Notes: a model not told the origin generated them from the sequence alone. A stretch of 64,000 nucleotides of DNA from Lithobates sylvaticus (GCA_028564925.1 CM053034.1:158280048-158344047); one strand, 5' to 3'. Numbered from the stretch's first letter, positions 18,871 to 30,007 are shown. Program-made: numbers and translations.

Positions 18871-21800
18871 GGAATATCCACAGCACTTTTCAACAATCCT
18901 TTCCCTCTCTCGGATCACTACCTTATTAGTTTCACTCTCTCCTTCCCCTCCATCTCCCCTCCCTCCAACCGCCTAACAGTTACCTGTAGAAACCTTTGCT
19001 ATCTCAACCCTTCTCTTCTCTACTCTGCTACTGACCACCTCTATGACAAAATCTCACCCCTGTTCTTCCCTTAACCTAGCCACTTCTGTCTACATAGCTT
19101 CACTGTCATCCTCCCTGGACACACTGGCCCCGCTCACTATACACAGAATCAGGCCCCGACCCTACATCCTTGGCAAACAGATGACACCAGAAGTATGAAA
19201 AAACATAGCCGTGCTCTTGAGCGCCTGTGGCGTACGACTAATGCCGCATATACACGATTGGATTTTCCGACGGGAAATTTTGGATGTCAGGCTGTTGGCG
19301 GAAAATTCGACCATGTGTATGCTCCATCGGACATTTGTTGTCGGACTTTCCGCTAACAAATGTTGACTAGCCTGTTCTCAAATTTTCCGCCAACAAATGT
19401 GTGTTTTGTCGGATTTTCCGAGCGTGTGTACACAAGTATGTCGGACAAAAGTCCAAAGTACAAACATGCATGCTCAGAAGCAGAAGTCTTGTAAACTAGT
19501 GATCGTAATGGACGTGGCGTGGCAAATTATGAAATCTCCAAATGCAGCGCACAATTCTCTTCTTAAGCTGCTTTGCTGGTGATACTGATGGAGTTATTGC
19601 AAACAAATTTTCAAAGGCTTTTTTTTCTAGTGATATCAAGAATAATATTATTATGTTTTTTTTTTTTTTTTTTAATTTGTGCAAGTTACCACAACACCAT
19701 TATCACCTAGTTTATAAGATCAAAGATACAACTATGTTGGTGTCCCCTGTCAATTTTACATTGTATTTTTTAAAATGCAACTGCCTACTCCCAAACTGTC
19801 ATTTGAAGTAAAACACATTGCCAAGTATTATTCTCCACAATTTTTTAATTGTGCATTAAAAATAATTTTTTTTTTAAATCAGACATGCTATCTGCCAATA
19901 GAACTTAACCAAAAAGTGCATTCTATGCATCCAAAAATATAGAAAATATACCGACTCAAATCATTATTCAACCAAAAAAATAATGTCAAAGCAATAACTC
20001 CAAGGCCAATAATAAATAACATGTTATCTCCTCTGATTCCGCAACATGTCTGGTGGACAAACGGCCATCAGAAACAAACTGAAAAGCGTGAAATGAAAAA
20101 CGCGAAAAGAAAAGCGCAAATCAACACTCACCAAACTTCTACTAACACGAAATTAGCAGAAGGAGCCCAAAGGGTGGCGCCAATGAGCTGGAAAACCACG
20201 TAGTACGTCACTACGTTTGTAATTTGTTGGCCAACATTTGCGTGACCATGTGTATGCAAGACAAGTTTGAGCCAACACCCTTCGGACAAAATTCCACGGT
20301 TTTGTTGTCGGAAAGTCCGATCGTGTGTACGCTGCATTAGTCAGAAAGATTTCAACCAATGTAAATTTGCCCTCCAATAATACAATTCCTGCCACCTCAC
20401 TGCCAAGCATTCCTATTTTATCACTCTTATTAACAACTTATCATCCTTTCCCCATGAACTCTTCTCTACCTTCAACTCTCTTCTTTGTCCTCCACTGCCT
20501 CTATCTACTAACTCACTCACTGCCCAGGAGATGGCTAATCACTTCAAACATAAGATTGATACAATTTGTGAGGATATCTCTGCTTTACAGATACCTTCTC
20601 CACTTACCACTCCGAGCCCACAGGTACAAACAGGTTAAAACAATTCCCTCATTATGCCCATCCACTATAGACTAGGTTGCTAAACTTTTTGCTAATGTCC
20701 AGCTAACCACCTGTCCCCTGGGCTCTATTCTACACTCTCTAACTCAGATTTTCAATCTCTCCTCTCTTCTGGCATCCTCCCCAACTCTCTCAAACATGCA
20801 CTAGTCACCTCCATACTTAAAAAGCCCTCACTGGACTCCACCAATCTTAACAACCTACGCTCCATCTCTTTGCTCCCCTTTAATTCAAACACCTTGAACA
20901 TCTGGTATACAACTGACTGAGCAACCACCTCGCCGAGAATAACCTTTTTGATCCCCTTCAGTCTGGATTTTGCCCTCAGCACTCAACTCAACAGAAACTG
21001 CCCTCCTAAAACTTACAAACGATCTACTAATAGCCTCAACCAATGGACGCTATTCTGTGTTCCTACTCCAGGACCTTTCTGCTGCCTTTGATACGGTTGA
21101 ACACCCCCTCCTCCTCAAAACACTCCACACCTTTGGTCTCCGGGACTGTACTCTTCTCTGGTTCTCTTCCTACTTATCCAACGCACCTTTAGCATTACTT
21201 ACAATTCTACTTTCTCCTCTCCTCTTCCTTTCTCTGTAGGGGTCCCCCAAGGTTCTGTTCTTGGACCTCTCCTATTCTCCATCAACACCTCCTCCCTGGT
21301 CAAGCCTCCGGTGGCTTCCAATAGCATCTCTATGCCAAATTTATCTCTCTACCCCTCAGCACACTCCTTCAGTCTCCTCACGTATTACTAATTTACTAAC
21401 AGACATATCAGTCTGGATGTCACACCACTTCCTCAAACTCAATCTATCTAAAACCAAGCTCATAATATTTCCTCCCCCACGTGCCTCTTCCCAAGATCTC
21501 TCTGTCAAGATCGATGATACAACTATAAGCCCATTCCCAAATGTCAGGGTTCTAGGTGTAATCCTGGACTCTAATCTATCCTTTAGGCCCACATCCAATC
21601 ACTGTCTAAATCTTGCCCCCTCAACCTGCGCAACATATCCAAAATACGCCCCTTTCTAATCAATGACACCACAAAGCTCCTAGTTCACTCCCTTGTCATC
21701 TCTTGCCTCAACTACTGCAACTCCCTCCCCATTGGATAATTCTTACATAGGCTATCCCCCCTTCAGTCCATCACAAATGCTGCTGCCAGGCTCATCCACC

Positions 21801-22385
21801 TTACCAACCCCTCGTGTCTGCTACTCCTCTGTGCCAATCCCTCCATTGTCTGCCACTAAGCCAACAAATTAAATGCAAAATACTAACCATAACTTACAAA
21901 GCTGTCCACAACTCAGCCCTCATCTACATCACTAGCCTAGTCTCAAAATACCAACCTAATCGTTCTCTTCATTGCTCCCAAGACCTCCTGCTCTCTAGCT
22001 CCATTGCCACCTCCTCCCATGCTTACCCCCAGGACTTTTCCAGAGCCTCACCCACCCTATGGAACTCCCTACCCCAATCTGTGCAATTATCTCCTACTCT
22101 GTTTGCTTTTAGACGATTCCTGAAAGCCCTCCTCTTCAGAGAAGCCTATCCTGACCACACCTAACAACTGTACTCTGATTTTCTGTTTTAACTCATCCAC
22201 CACAGTTATTACCTTTTGTGTCACTTGACCCTCCCTCCTAGATTGTAAGCTCTAACGAGCAGCGCCCTCTAATCCCTCCTGTTTTGAATTGTATTGTAAC
22301 TGTACTGTCTGCCCTCATGTTGTAAAGCGCTGCGCAAACTATTGGCGCTATATAAATCCTGTATAATAATAATAAAAAATAATGA
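18871..22385 (+). mobile_element. L2/CR1-clade LINE, degenerate, split by another element
   Basis: Plus-strand fragments run in order. Endonuclease C-terminal region at 18.9-19.2 kb (SDHYLISFTLSF). After the insertion at 19.24-20.34 kb, RT blocks at 20.7-21.6 kb: [18 protein letters not shown] near 21065, then [14 protein letters not shown] near 21240. The C-terminal end is at 21.8-22.16 kb (LQDFSRASPTLWNSLPQS-like). The 3' end has AGATTGTAAGCTC, TGTAAAGCGCTGCGCAAACT and GCGCTATATAAAT, then an ATA repeat tail, typical of L2-type LINEs. Frames are interrupted often. The Y-A-D-D box reads YAKF, so it is inactive. Confidence 0.85.
19241..20342. mobile_element. 1.1-kb non-autonomous element inside the LINE
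   Basis: Ends CTAATGCCGCATATACACGAT and ATCGTGTGTACGCTGCATTAG are inverted repeats of the family A type. LINE sequence continues on both sides (CGCCTGTGGCGTACGA then CAGAAAGATTTCAACC). The interior, including a T-run at 19650-19672, is A/T-rich and has no coding region. It is a longer relative of the 0.4-kb family A MITEs, perhaps closer to the parent. Confidence 0.75.
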
Positions 22386-22882
22386 CAACCCAATGCACCT
22401 TGTTTACAGATGTACCATTTTTGGCAAAACACCACAATGCACATGTTTGGCTGTCTAACACACCTATGTATAAATAGTCCATACCTGGAATTCCTCTTTA
22501 AAGCATACAGTGCCTTGAAAAAGTATTCATACCCCATTATGTTTTCCACATTTTGTCATGTTACAACCAAAAATTTAAATATTTTATTGGGATTCTATCA
22601 GATAGACCAACACAAAGTGACATATAATTGAAAAGTGGAAGGAAAATGATAAATGGTTTTCCACATTTTTTACAAATAAATATCTGAAAAGTGTGGCGTG
22701 CATTTGTATTCACCCCCTTTACTCTGATACCCCTAACTAAAATCTAGTGGAACCAATTGCCTTCAGAAGTCACCTAATTAGTAAATAGAGTCCACCTGTG
22801 TGTAATTTAATCTCAGTGTAAATACAGCTGGTCTGTGAAGCCTCAGGAGGTTTGTTTGAGAACCTTAGTGAACAAACAACAT

Positions 22883-24165
22883 CATGAAGGCCAAGGAACA
22901 CACCAGACAGGTCAGGGATAAAGTTGTGTATAAGTTTAAAGCAGGGTTAGGTTATAAAAAAAAATCTCAAGCTTTGAACATCTCATGAAGCACTGTTCAA
23001 TCCATCATCCGAAAATGGAAAGAGTATGGCACAACTGCAAACCTACCCAGACATGGCCATCCACCTAAACTGACAGGTGGGGCAAGGAGAGCATTAATCA
23101 GAGAAGCAGCCATGGTAAATCTGGAGGAGCTGCAGAGATCCACAGCTGAGGTGGGAGAATCTGTCTACAGGACAACTAATAGTCGTTCACTCCACAAATA
23201 TGGCCTTAATGGAAGAGTGGCAAGAAGAAAGCCATTGTTTAAAGAAAGCCATAAGGAGTCCCGTTTGCAGTTTGCGAGAAGCCATGTGGGGGACACAGCA
23301 AACATGCAGAAGAAAGTGTTCAGGTAAGACGAGACCAAAATTGACCTTTTTGGCCTAAAAGCAAAACACTATGGGGGTTATTTACTAAAGGAAAATCCAC
23401 TTTGCACTGCAAGTGCACTTGAAAGTGCACTGGAAGTGCACTTGGAAGTAAAGTCGCTGTAGATCCGCAAGGAAAATAAAAAACAGCATTTTAGCTTGGA
23501 CATGATTGGATGATAAAATCAGCAGAGCTTCCGCTCATTTCAGATCTACCCCTTAGATTTAGAGCGACTGCACTTCCAAGTGCACTTTCAAGTGCACTTG
23601 CAGTGCAAAGTAGATTTGCTTTTCGTAAATAACCCCCCTATGTGTGGCGGAAAACTATCACTGCACATCACCCTGAGCACACCATCCCTACCATGAAACA
23701 TGGTGGTGGCAGCATCATGTTGTGGGGATGCTTTTCTTCAGCAGGGACAGGAAAGCTGGTCAGAGTTGATGGGAAGATGTATGGAGCCAAATACAGGGTA
23801 ATCTTAGAAGAAAACCTGTTAAAGTCTTCAAGACTTGAGACTGGGGCCGAGGTTCACCTTCCAGCAGGACAACGACCCTAAACATACAGCCAGAGCTACA
23901 ATGGAATGTTTTAGATTAAATCATGTTCATGTGTTAGAATGGCCCTGTCAAAGTCCAGACCTAAATCCAATTGAGAATCTGTGGCAAAACTTGAAAACTG
24001 CTGTTCACAGACGCTCTCCATCCAATCTGACAGAGCTTGAACTATTTTGGAAAGAAGAATGGGCAAAAATGTCACTCTCTAGATGCGTCAAGCTGGTAGA
24101 GACATACCCAAAAGGATTTGCAGCTGTAATTGCAGCAAAAGGTGATTTACAAAGTATTGACTCAG
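22883..24165 (+). pseudogene. Tc1 transposase, inactivated
   Basis: Starts MKAKEHTRQVRDKVVYKFKA, with a helix-turn-helix region (SIIRKWKEYGTTANLPRHGH). The first catalytic Asp region is near DETKIDLFGL. Then come a glycine-rich [17 protein letters not shown] block, [12 protein letters not shown] (second Asp) and SPDLNPIENLWQNL (Glu), the DD34E layout. It is dead: in-frame stops near 22985 and 23324 (the codon before DETK), a frame shift near 23840, and a 265-bp MITE insertion between the first Asp block and the YVWRK block. Product if whole: cut-and-paste transposase. Confidence 0.88.
23374..23638. mobile_element. MITE nested in Tc1 transposase
   Basis: Ends GGGGTTATTTACTAAAGGAA and the complement of its partner (TTTCGTAAATAACCCCCC), with long subterminal pairing of TTTGCACTGCAAGTGCACTT. 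TATG is duplicated (23370-23373 and 23639-23642). The interior has TCCAAGTGCACTTTCAAGTG-type palindromes. Confidence 0.85.
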
Positions 24166-24285
24166 GGGGGCTGAATACAAATGCACACCACAATTTTCAC
24201 ATTTTTTTTGTAAAATTTTTTTTGTAAAATTGTTGAAAACCATTTGTAAGCAAAAATGTGAGAAAGAGAGGGTCGGGAGGGTGGG

Positions 24286-24388
24286 GAAACAACCCAGGCC
24301 GACAGGCGTAAGGAGGAGGAGGGCGGGTTTAAATACCCCCCGACTCCTCCTACAAATTCAGGCCGGCCTGCGGCCCGCCTTCTTATTT
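24286..24388. repeat. DIRS terminal direct repeat, left copy
   Basis: 103 bases starting GAAACAACCCAGGCCGACAG and ending CCCGCCTTCTTATTT. Identical by eye to 29759-29861. Confidence 0.9.
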
Positions 24389-24552
24389 GTACTCAGAGTC
24401 TCAGACGAGAGATAGAGTAAGTACGTAACAGAGGAGCACATAAACAGACCTGGGGTGTGCCAAAGGTCTCGTGGTCAGTATGCCTAAAAGGGGGCAAAAA
24501 AGACAACCATAGGGTGAAAAGGAAAGTAACCTTTATTGACAATAACTTCACA

Positions 24553-25482
24553 TCAATCAGTCAAATGCGTGAAGGCTTGAGCCATCTCCATGTGTGGATC
24601 CGGGATATACCTGGTGAAACACGCTGACTTCCACCTCCCCAGCTTCTTGATGACATGAGCCGGGATGCCCAGGCGAGAAGCTGCAGAAGCTGCCCCTATC
24701 CTGAATGAGTGCCCTGTGAGTCGTGACGGGTTCAAACCCAAATTGGACCATAACGTGCGGCAATGCCTCGTGAACTGAGCCATGGTGAGGGGAGCCTGGG
24801 GGAAGGGCAGCAAAGGACTGTCCCCAGGCTTGCTGGACACTAGCAACATGAGCTGGTCCAAAACTGCCACGGGGCACCACACACTGCCAGACTTGAAAAA
24901 CCTGACCTCGGTCCCCGCCCCGAACTGCTGAGTCTTGCAGGCAGACAGGTGTAACCCGAAGTGGTCTGGATATCTGACCAACTGTTTGACCAAGAGCACC
25001 CGAGAACCCGGGCCAGTACGAGTGAACTCCCCCGGCCTGAGGAACCCAAAAAAGGCCAAGTAAATAGCCGCTTTCAGAACCAAACTGAGGAGTCCTCCAA
25101 ACGGCAGCCTGTCCAGCAACTCAGACATGCCTCGGAAAATGGGCCCCGAAACTGGCAGCCTGCCTACCGAGGAAGGGGGGCGACTCCTCAGGATGCCCCT
25201 CAGAGCGGCTTTGACAACATGGGCAGAGAAGATCGAAGGCCTGTTTGGGTCCTGTAGGGACAGATGGTGCTGAACCCCCGCAAGATACGTTCTGATGGTG
25301 CCATGGGATAACTTCAACTGTGAATAGCAGAATGCCACAAAAGCCAATAAATAACGGACGTCCAGTCCATCAAAACCTGGGTACCGTGACTGAAAACCCC
25401 GGAAGGTCTTCCAGGCCGAGGCATATGCCTTCCTGGTGTTGGGGGATAATGAAACACTAATCAAGGCTACGGCATTGGACAA
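24553..25482 (-). CDS. DIRS tyrosine recombinase
   Basis: 309 residues starting MSNAVALISVSLSPNTRKAY. The N-terminal SAM-like DNA-binding part (TRKAYASAWKTFRGF, LAFVAFCYSQLKLS) is followed by the catalytic part: the GFLRPGEFTRTG region with the first Arg, the second box LTGHSFRIGAASAASRLG (His-x-x-Arg), and GRWKSACFTRYI with the likely Tyr nucleophile near residue 291. Family role: integration of the circular DNA intermediate by strand exchange. Last of three co-oriented frames, starting 8 bases after the RT frame. A mobile-element gene, not a host gene. Confidence 0.88.
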   Translation of the reverse strand: MSNAVALISVSLSPNTRKAYASAWKTFRGFQSRYPGFDGLDVRYLLAFVAFCYSQLKLSHGTIRTYLAGVQHHLSLQDPNRPSIFSAHVVKAALRGILRSRPPSSVGRLPVSGPIFRGMSELLDRLPFGGLLSLVLKAAIYLAFFGFLRPGEFTRTGPGSRVLLVKQLVRYPDHFGLHLSACKTQQFGAGTEVRFFKSGSVWCPVAVLDQLMLLVSSKPGDSPLLPFPQAPLTMAQFTRHCRTLWSNLGLNPSRLTGHSFRIGAASAASRLGIPAHVIKKLGRWKSACFTRYIPDPHMEMAQAFTHLTD

Positions 25483-25490
25483 ATGAGTAT

Positions 25491-27065
25491 CTAGTCCAAC
25501 ATCAGAAGTGAAGGATCCGGGGATGGCGTGGCGTGAGCGTCTGCATCCGGGACCTGCTGGAAAAATAACGTAAAGTTGAGCCGCGAAAGTGCATCAGCAG
25601 CCACATTCTCCACACCACTAATGCATTTGCAGTGCATATGAAATTTAAAGCGTAGGGACAACCAGATTAACCTGCGCACATAGGACATGATGACCAGGGA
25701 CCTGGATCTGCCCTTGTTGATGATCTCCACGGCCGCAGCGTTGTCCGTGGAGAAAACCACCGTCTGTCCCGACCATGACCTGCCCCACACCTGAGCTGCC
25801 GACACAATGGGGAATATCTCAAACAATGCGGAAGACTCCGTGAAGCCCGGGATGGCCAGAACTTCCTCCGGCCAAGGCCCGGCCAACCAATGGGTGCCAA
25901 AAATGGCTGCATAGCCCACCGAGGCTGCCGCATCCGTCCCCACCTGGGGAGAAGACGCTGACTCTGCCGGGATGAACATGGCGATCCCGTTCCAATGCCG
26001 GAGGAAGTCGTCCCACATGCGCAAATCAGCTAGAGCCGCAGCATCTAACTTGACCTGAGACTCTGCATCCGGAGCTGACGGTAATAGTGCCAACAGCCTG
26101 GAAATAAAAGATCTACCTTGCGGAATGATCCTCATCGCAAAATTCAACATGCCCAACAAGGATAACAACTGGACTCTGGAACATACCTGAGAGACTGTAA
26201 AGGCATGGATACACTCTCTGATCCTGAGGAGTTTGTCGGCCGGGAGGCTAGCCTGCATGGCCTTAGTGTCTAAGACAATCCCTAAGAAAGTAACAGCCGT
26301 CGCTGGCCCTTCCACCTTCTTGACCGCCAGTGGAATGTCAAGAACTGCAAAAATTTCCACCAACTTTTGTAAATCCCCAGGGATTTGTCCGGGACACTCA
26401 ATGAGAAGGAAGTCATCCAGGTAATGGATAACCTCATGGCAACCCACCACATGCACAAGAATCCATCTGAGCGCTTGTGCGAATGTGTCAAACAGCCAAG
26501 GGCTACTTTTGGAGCCGAAGGTAAGCTTGGTGGCAAAGTAATACAACCCCCTCCATTTCACCCCATGCCACCTCCAAAGTGACGGCATGATTGGAAGGAG
26601 CTTAAAAGCGTCGGCTATGTCCGCCTTCGACAGCCAAGCCCCCCTGCCCATCCTGATGACCTGCTGAATGGCCTGGTCAACTGAAGAATACTTCAATGAA
26701 AATTCCTCCGATGGGATCAAGGAATTCAAACTGGGTACCGCAGAGCAATGAGGTGCAGACAAGTCGTAAATCAACCGCAGTTTATTGGAAAATTTCCCTT
26801 TGACCAAGCCCAGAGGGTTGACCCTCCAAAGCAGGAAAGGGGGTACGGAAAAGGGGCCTATGATGAACCCTTTGTCCAGCTCGGACTGGAGAAGTGCGTC
26901 CACCGCCCCCACGTCTACCCCAGAGGACCTGAGATTTGGACATTCGAAAGTGTCGGAGGGTAAGCAAACGAAACCCGTGTAGAACCCTTTCGTAAACCCA
27001 TCTACCAGGAAGGCACAAGACTCAGGAGATGGGTGCGAGACCAGGCACTCCTGCAGGAACACCAC
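25491..27065 (-). CDS. DIRS reverse transcriptase / RNase H
   Basis: 524 residues. RT blocks: LRLIYDLSAPH, WLSKADIADAFKLLPI (first Asp), FGSKSSPWLF and VIHYLDDFLLIE (YLDD catalytic box, about residue 220). RNase H follows: VGTDAAASVGYAAIFG (Asp), VVFSTDNAAAVEIINKG (Asp) and ENVAADALSRLNF (Asp). Role: reverse transcription and removal of the RNA strand. It lies between the gag-like frame (gap of about 15 bases) and the recombinase frame, so it is probably expressed from a shared transcript. Confidence 0.9.
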   Translation of the reverse strand: MVFLQECLVSHPSPESCAFLVDGFTKGFYTGFVCLPSDTFECPNLRSSGVDVGAVDALLQSELDKGFIIGPFSVPPFLLWRVNPLGLVKGKFSNKLRLIYDLSAPHCSAVPSLNSLIPSEEFSLKYSSVDQAIQQVIRMGRGAWLSKADIADAFKLLPIMPSLWRWHGVKWRGLYYFATKLTFGSKSSPWLFDTFAQALRWILVHVVGCHEVIHYLDDFLLIECPGQIPGDLQKLVEIFAVLDIPLAVKKVEGPATAVTFLGIVLDTKAMQASLPADKLLRIRECIHAFTVSQVCSRVQLLSLLGMLNFAMRIIPQGRSFISRLLALLPSAPDAESQVKLDAAALADLRMWDDFLRHWNGIAMFIPAESASSPQVGTDAAASVGYAAIFGTHWLAGPWPEEVLAIPGFTESSALFEIFPIVSAAQVWGRSWSGQTVVFSTDNAAAVEIINKGRSRSLVIMSYVRRLIWLSLRFKFHMHCKCISGVENVAADALSRLNFTLFFQQVPDADAHATPSPDPSLLMLD

Positions 27066-27080
27066 ATTGATGCGGCTCAG

Positions 27081-28151
27081 TCAGCTGTTTTTGCCTTGTC
27101 TGAGTGAACAAGCGGACTTGGGATGGGCCCTAAAACAGCCAGAGCATATATGCAACAAACGGCCCTGGCTGTAATTACAGACCCCGTGGTTGAAATTGTT
27201 GCAAATAGGTGACTTCCCCAGGTACTGGATAGGCCGACCCAATTTGTCAACAGAGGCAGCCTGTGTTGGAGCTGGAAGGGAACCTGGAAAGGCCCTGGAA
27301 GTGCCCAGGAGAACCGGAAGCTCCGCATTGGGACACCAGTAAGCCGTGTGGGAGGATGATTGGCAAGTGGCGCACACAGGGGACCTCAATCCCGCAAAAT
27401 GGCGGCAAAAGAGCTCAGTGTCCACACTGCTCCAGACCGTGACCACCTGATGCTGCGAAAACATGGCCGCGGCTTTGGCGGAAAACGAACGGTGGTAATC
27501 GTAGAAAGCTGTGCCCCCAAACTTATAACCCAGCTCCACCACCGCATACAGATAATGGTCAAGCTCCTCCCTTCTCAAAGGACTAACCGAACATACGATG
27601 TCCCTAAACATGCTGAACGCCAGCACAAACTCGGGGATGGAGAGCTTGCGGTTCAGCCTGTGGTCCCTGGACTTAATGATGACCGACACGTCACCACATG
27701 CGTAGGACTTGTTGTCAGCTACGTCATGGGTGGCAATCAACAGGGATGCCAGGTTGACGTCCTTGCCCTCCAGGAGGTCTTTCCTGAGATTAGCCGGGAT
27801 AAAATGGGCAGGGGTGACAGAGGGGACACTGGAGCCAATACCTGCCGCCAACTGTGAAGGCCTAGGAACCACAGGAACATCCGACCCTGCCGTGACCCCC
27901 GACACCGCCAGATCCAAGGGGGCCGGACTGGGATTGGTTTCCAACACTTCTACCCTAGCCCGCAGATCCTGAAATGAACCTGCCAGAGAGCTAAGGGTAG
28001 CCTGGATCTGGGTGAGAGACGTGGAAACAGTACGCAGGGTGGCCTGCTCAACACCCAGACTAGGAGAGGAAGGGAACAGCAGTCTGAAAAGTTCCGCCTT
28101 GCGGGCCGACGCCGCAAATGCGATACCCCTGCGCCGTAACTCTGCCATCAA
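27081..28151 (-). CDS. DIRS gag-like protein
   Basis: 356 residues beginning MMAELRRRGIAFAASARKAE, with a helix-rich segment (VSTSLTQIQATLSSLAGSFQ) consistent with a coiled coil. The C-terminal half has two Cys/His groups (CATCQSSSHTAYWC; CNNFNHGVCNYSQG, HICSGCFRAHPKSAC) like the zinc-knuckle region of other DIRS first frames. The role in RNA binding/assembly is inferred from the family. Confidence 0.75.
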   Translation of the reverse strand: MMAELRRRGIAFAASARKAELFRLLFPSSPSLGVEQATLRTVSTSLTQIQATLSSLAGSFQDLRARVEVLETNPSPAPLDLAVSGVTAGSDVPVVPRPSQLAAGIGSSVPSVTPAHFIPANLRKDLLEGKDVNLASLLIATHDVADNKSYACGDVSVIIKSRDHRLNRKLSIPEFVLAFSMFRDIVCSVSPLRREELDHYLYAVVELGYKFGGTAFYDYHRSFSAKAAAMFSQHQVVTVWSSVDTELFCRHFAGLRSPVCATCQSSSHTAYWCPNAELPVLLGTSRAFPGSLPAPTQAASVDKLGRPIQYLGKSPICNNFNHGVCNYSQGRLLHICSGCFRAHPKSACSLRQGKNS

Positions 28152-29758
28152 TCTTGGAACCGTTCAGGTCCTCATGGAAGGCGTGCCGCTCTGATCCGAT
28201 CTTCTAGCCGGGGAAGGGGAAACAAAGGAAAAATCATCGATGTCTCCCGCCTGAGACATGCCCTAAATGATCAAAATAAATGAAACACATGACAACAGTA
28301 ACCATGTACCGATGAGCAATCCAACCCACTTTACCACCCCTCCCCCCCTCCCATGCCTGAGGAAACCCCCTGAACCGAGACCCGGGGGAACGTGCGCCTC
28401 CCACCCTAAAGGAGGCCGAGACGACCTAAACCGTAGGTCAATTAAAAACGAACACTCAGGCCTCCTGAACCTGAAAACGTGACAGGTTCCTGGAACGACC
28501 GTGCTGATTCCTGACGAAATGAAACCAGCCAGAAGAGAGGGGAAATTTCCTGAACGGGTGAGGGGACTTGCCACCATCCAAGTCAATTAAAAACGAAAAC
28601 CTCAACCCGCAGACCTAACTCGAGATAGGTAACCATGGTGGCGACTGACCCTTGAAATGGTGAGGAAAATGATGGCGGGAATGTCCCAGCAACCTGACTT
28701 ACCTTGAAAAGCCTTGACCTTAACCGTACTAGGTCTGCGACTGGCACCCGAAAACCCGCCCTGTAATGAAACGTACGAACGGGACTGAATGAGACAGACC
28801 CTAACTACGAGCATCTGCAGTAAGTAACGGACCTACGTGAACCCCCTACGAGACCTGAAATGTGACAGGTAAGTGACGAGCGCTGTGACGTGGAGCAAAG
28901 GTCCTGACCTGACGTGACTAACGGTTGAGGAGACTTGCCACTGCACAAGACAATTAAAAACGAAACATCTCAAAACCGTGTGACACCCACAGACGTGGTG
29001 GGTGAACCCCCAGTGTAGTGACTACCCCCTCCCCATGGGCCGTGCCCTGACGTTTATCTGCGGGCCCGCCCTACCCCCCCCAACCCGACCCCGCGTGAAC
29101 CTGTGACACCGATCACCTGGAGCCCCCGAGAGTGGACACCATAGCTGGCGTAACCATGCATAAAAAATAACCTTTGACTCCTACCTGCGGTGAAAGACCT
29201 GTGTCTCCAGAGCCCCCCCCCAGCAGACAGCGCGTCGGGAAACACCCCCCCCCATGCGGACCTGAGCGTAGATGCCAGTATGGTGGACATGGAGCCGGTA
29301 AAAGACCCCCCCCATACAGACCCCCCCCCCAGTGTCGACATGCCCCCGGTAAATGTGATGACCCTGCCGTGGTTGATGTCTATCCAGAACCGTCCCCCCC
29401 CCTCCTACTGGGTGGCCCCCCCTTGAAATACCTGTAGACTCCCACAGAACGACGATCTGAGCGGAGTCAAGTGCCGAAATGAATGAGAAGAGCCGGGCCG
29501 CCGAGAAGAGCCGACCGCTGCCGAGAAGAGCTGACCGCTGCCGAGAAGAGCCGACCGCTGCCGAGAGGGGCCGAACGCCGCTGAGAGGGGCCGAATGCCG
29601 CCGAGAGGAGCCGAACACCGCCGGAGATAGCCGAACGCCGCCGGAGATAGCCGAACGCCGCCGGAGATAGCCGAACGCCGCTGGAAACCGCCGAAGATGC
29701 CGGGACCACGAGGAGAAGACGCCGGAAATGACGAAACCGTCTGACGTAGCCGTGGAGT
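28152..29758 (-). other. DIRS leader region with sub-repeats
   Basis: No long conserved frame. CAATTAAAAACGAA occurs three times (about 28441, 28585, 28951), twice after GACTTGCCAC. A tandem of GCCGAGAAGAGCCGACCGCT and GCCGGAGATAGCCGAACGCC units fills 29497-29690. The leader may carry the promoter and priming signals of the element (inference). Confidence 0.5.
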
Positions 29759-29861
29759 GAAACAACCCAGGCCGACAGGCGTAAGGAGGAGGAGGGCGGG
29801 TTTAAATACCCCCCGACTCCTCCTACAAATTCAGGCCGGCCTGCGGCCCGCCTTCTTATTT
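29759..29861. repeat. DIRS terminal direct repeat, right copy
   Basis: See 24286-24388. This copy is at the 5' end of the minus-strand element and abuts the resumed Tc1 right end. Confidence 0.9.
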
Positions 29862-30007
29862 ATCATTTCCTTTGACTTCACAATTATGTACCACTTTGTG
29901 TTGGTCTATCACATAAAATCCCAATAAAATAAATTTACGTTTTTCGTTGTAACATGACAAAATGTGGAAAATTTCAAGGGGTATGAATACTTTTTCAAGG
30001 CACTGTA

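Larger units (their letters stand above)
24246..29861 (-). mobile_element. DIRS-type retroelement, looks whole (young)
   Basis: Three long minus-strand frames lie in the order gag-like (28151-27081), RT/RNase H (27065-25491), tyrosine recombinase (25482-24553), preceded by a 1.6-kb leader. A 103-base direct repeat (24286-24388 and 29759-29861) reads identical at the two ends, with about 40 further bases at the left. Insertion is exact: Tc1 sequence GAAAACCATTT stops at the left edge and ATCATTTCC resumes at the right, with no target duplication beyond a shared TTT, as expected of recombinase-mediated insertion. I see no obvious break. Likely a recent insertion. Confidence 0.88.
22508..30005 (+). 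mobile_element. Tc1/mariner element, complete ends, interrupted twice
   Basis: Left end CAGTGCCTTGAAAAAGTATT after TA (22506-22507); right end AATACTTTTTCAAGGCACTG before TA (30006-30007). Terminal inverted repeats are about 200 bases. Without the MITE (23374-23638) and the DIRS (24246-29861) the element is about 1.6 kb, the normal Tc1 size. Confidence 0.93.

Noticed and set aside
29181-29765. 194-codon minus-strand frame in the DIRS leader
   Set aside because: Includes the tandem repeat and no known domain; several phases are open, so it is not supported as a gene.
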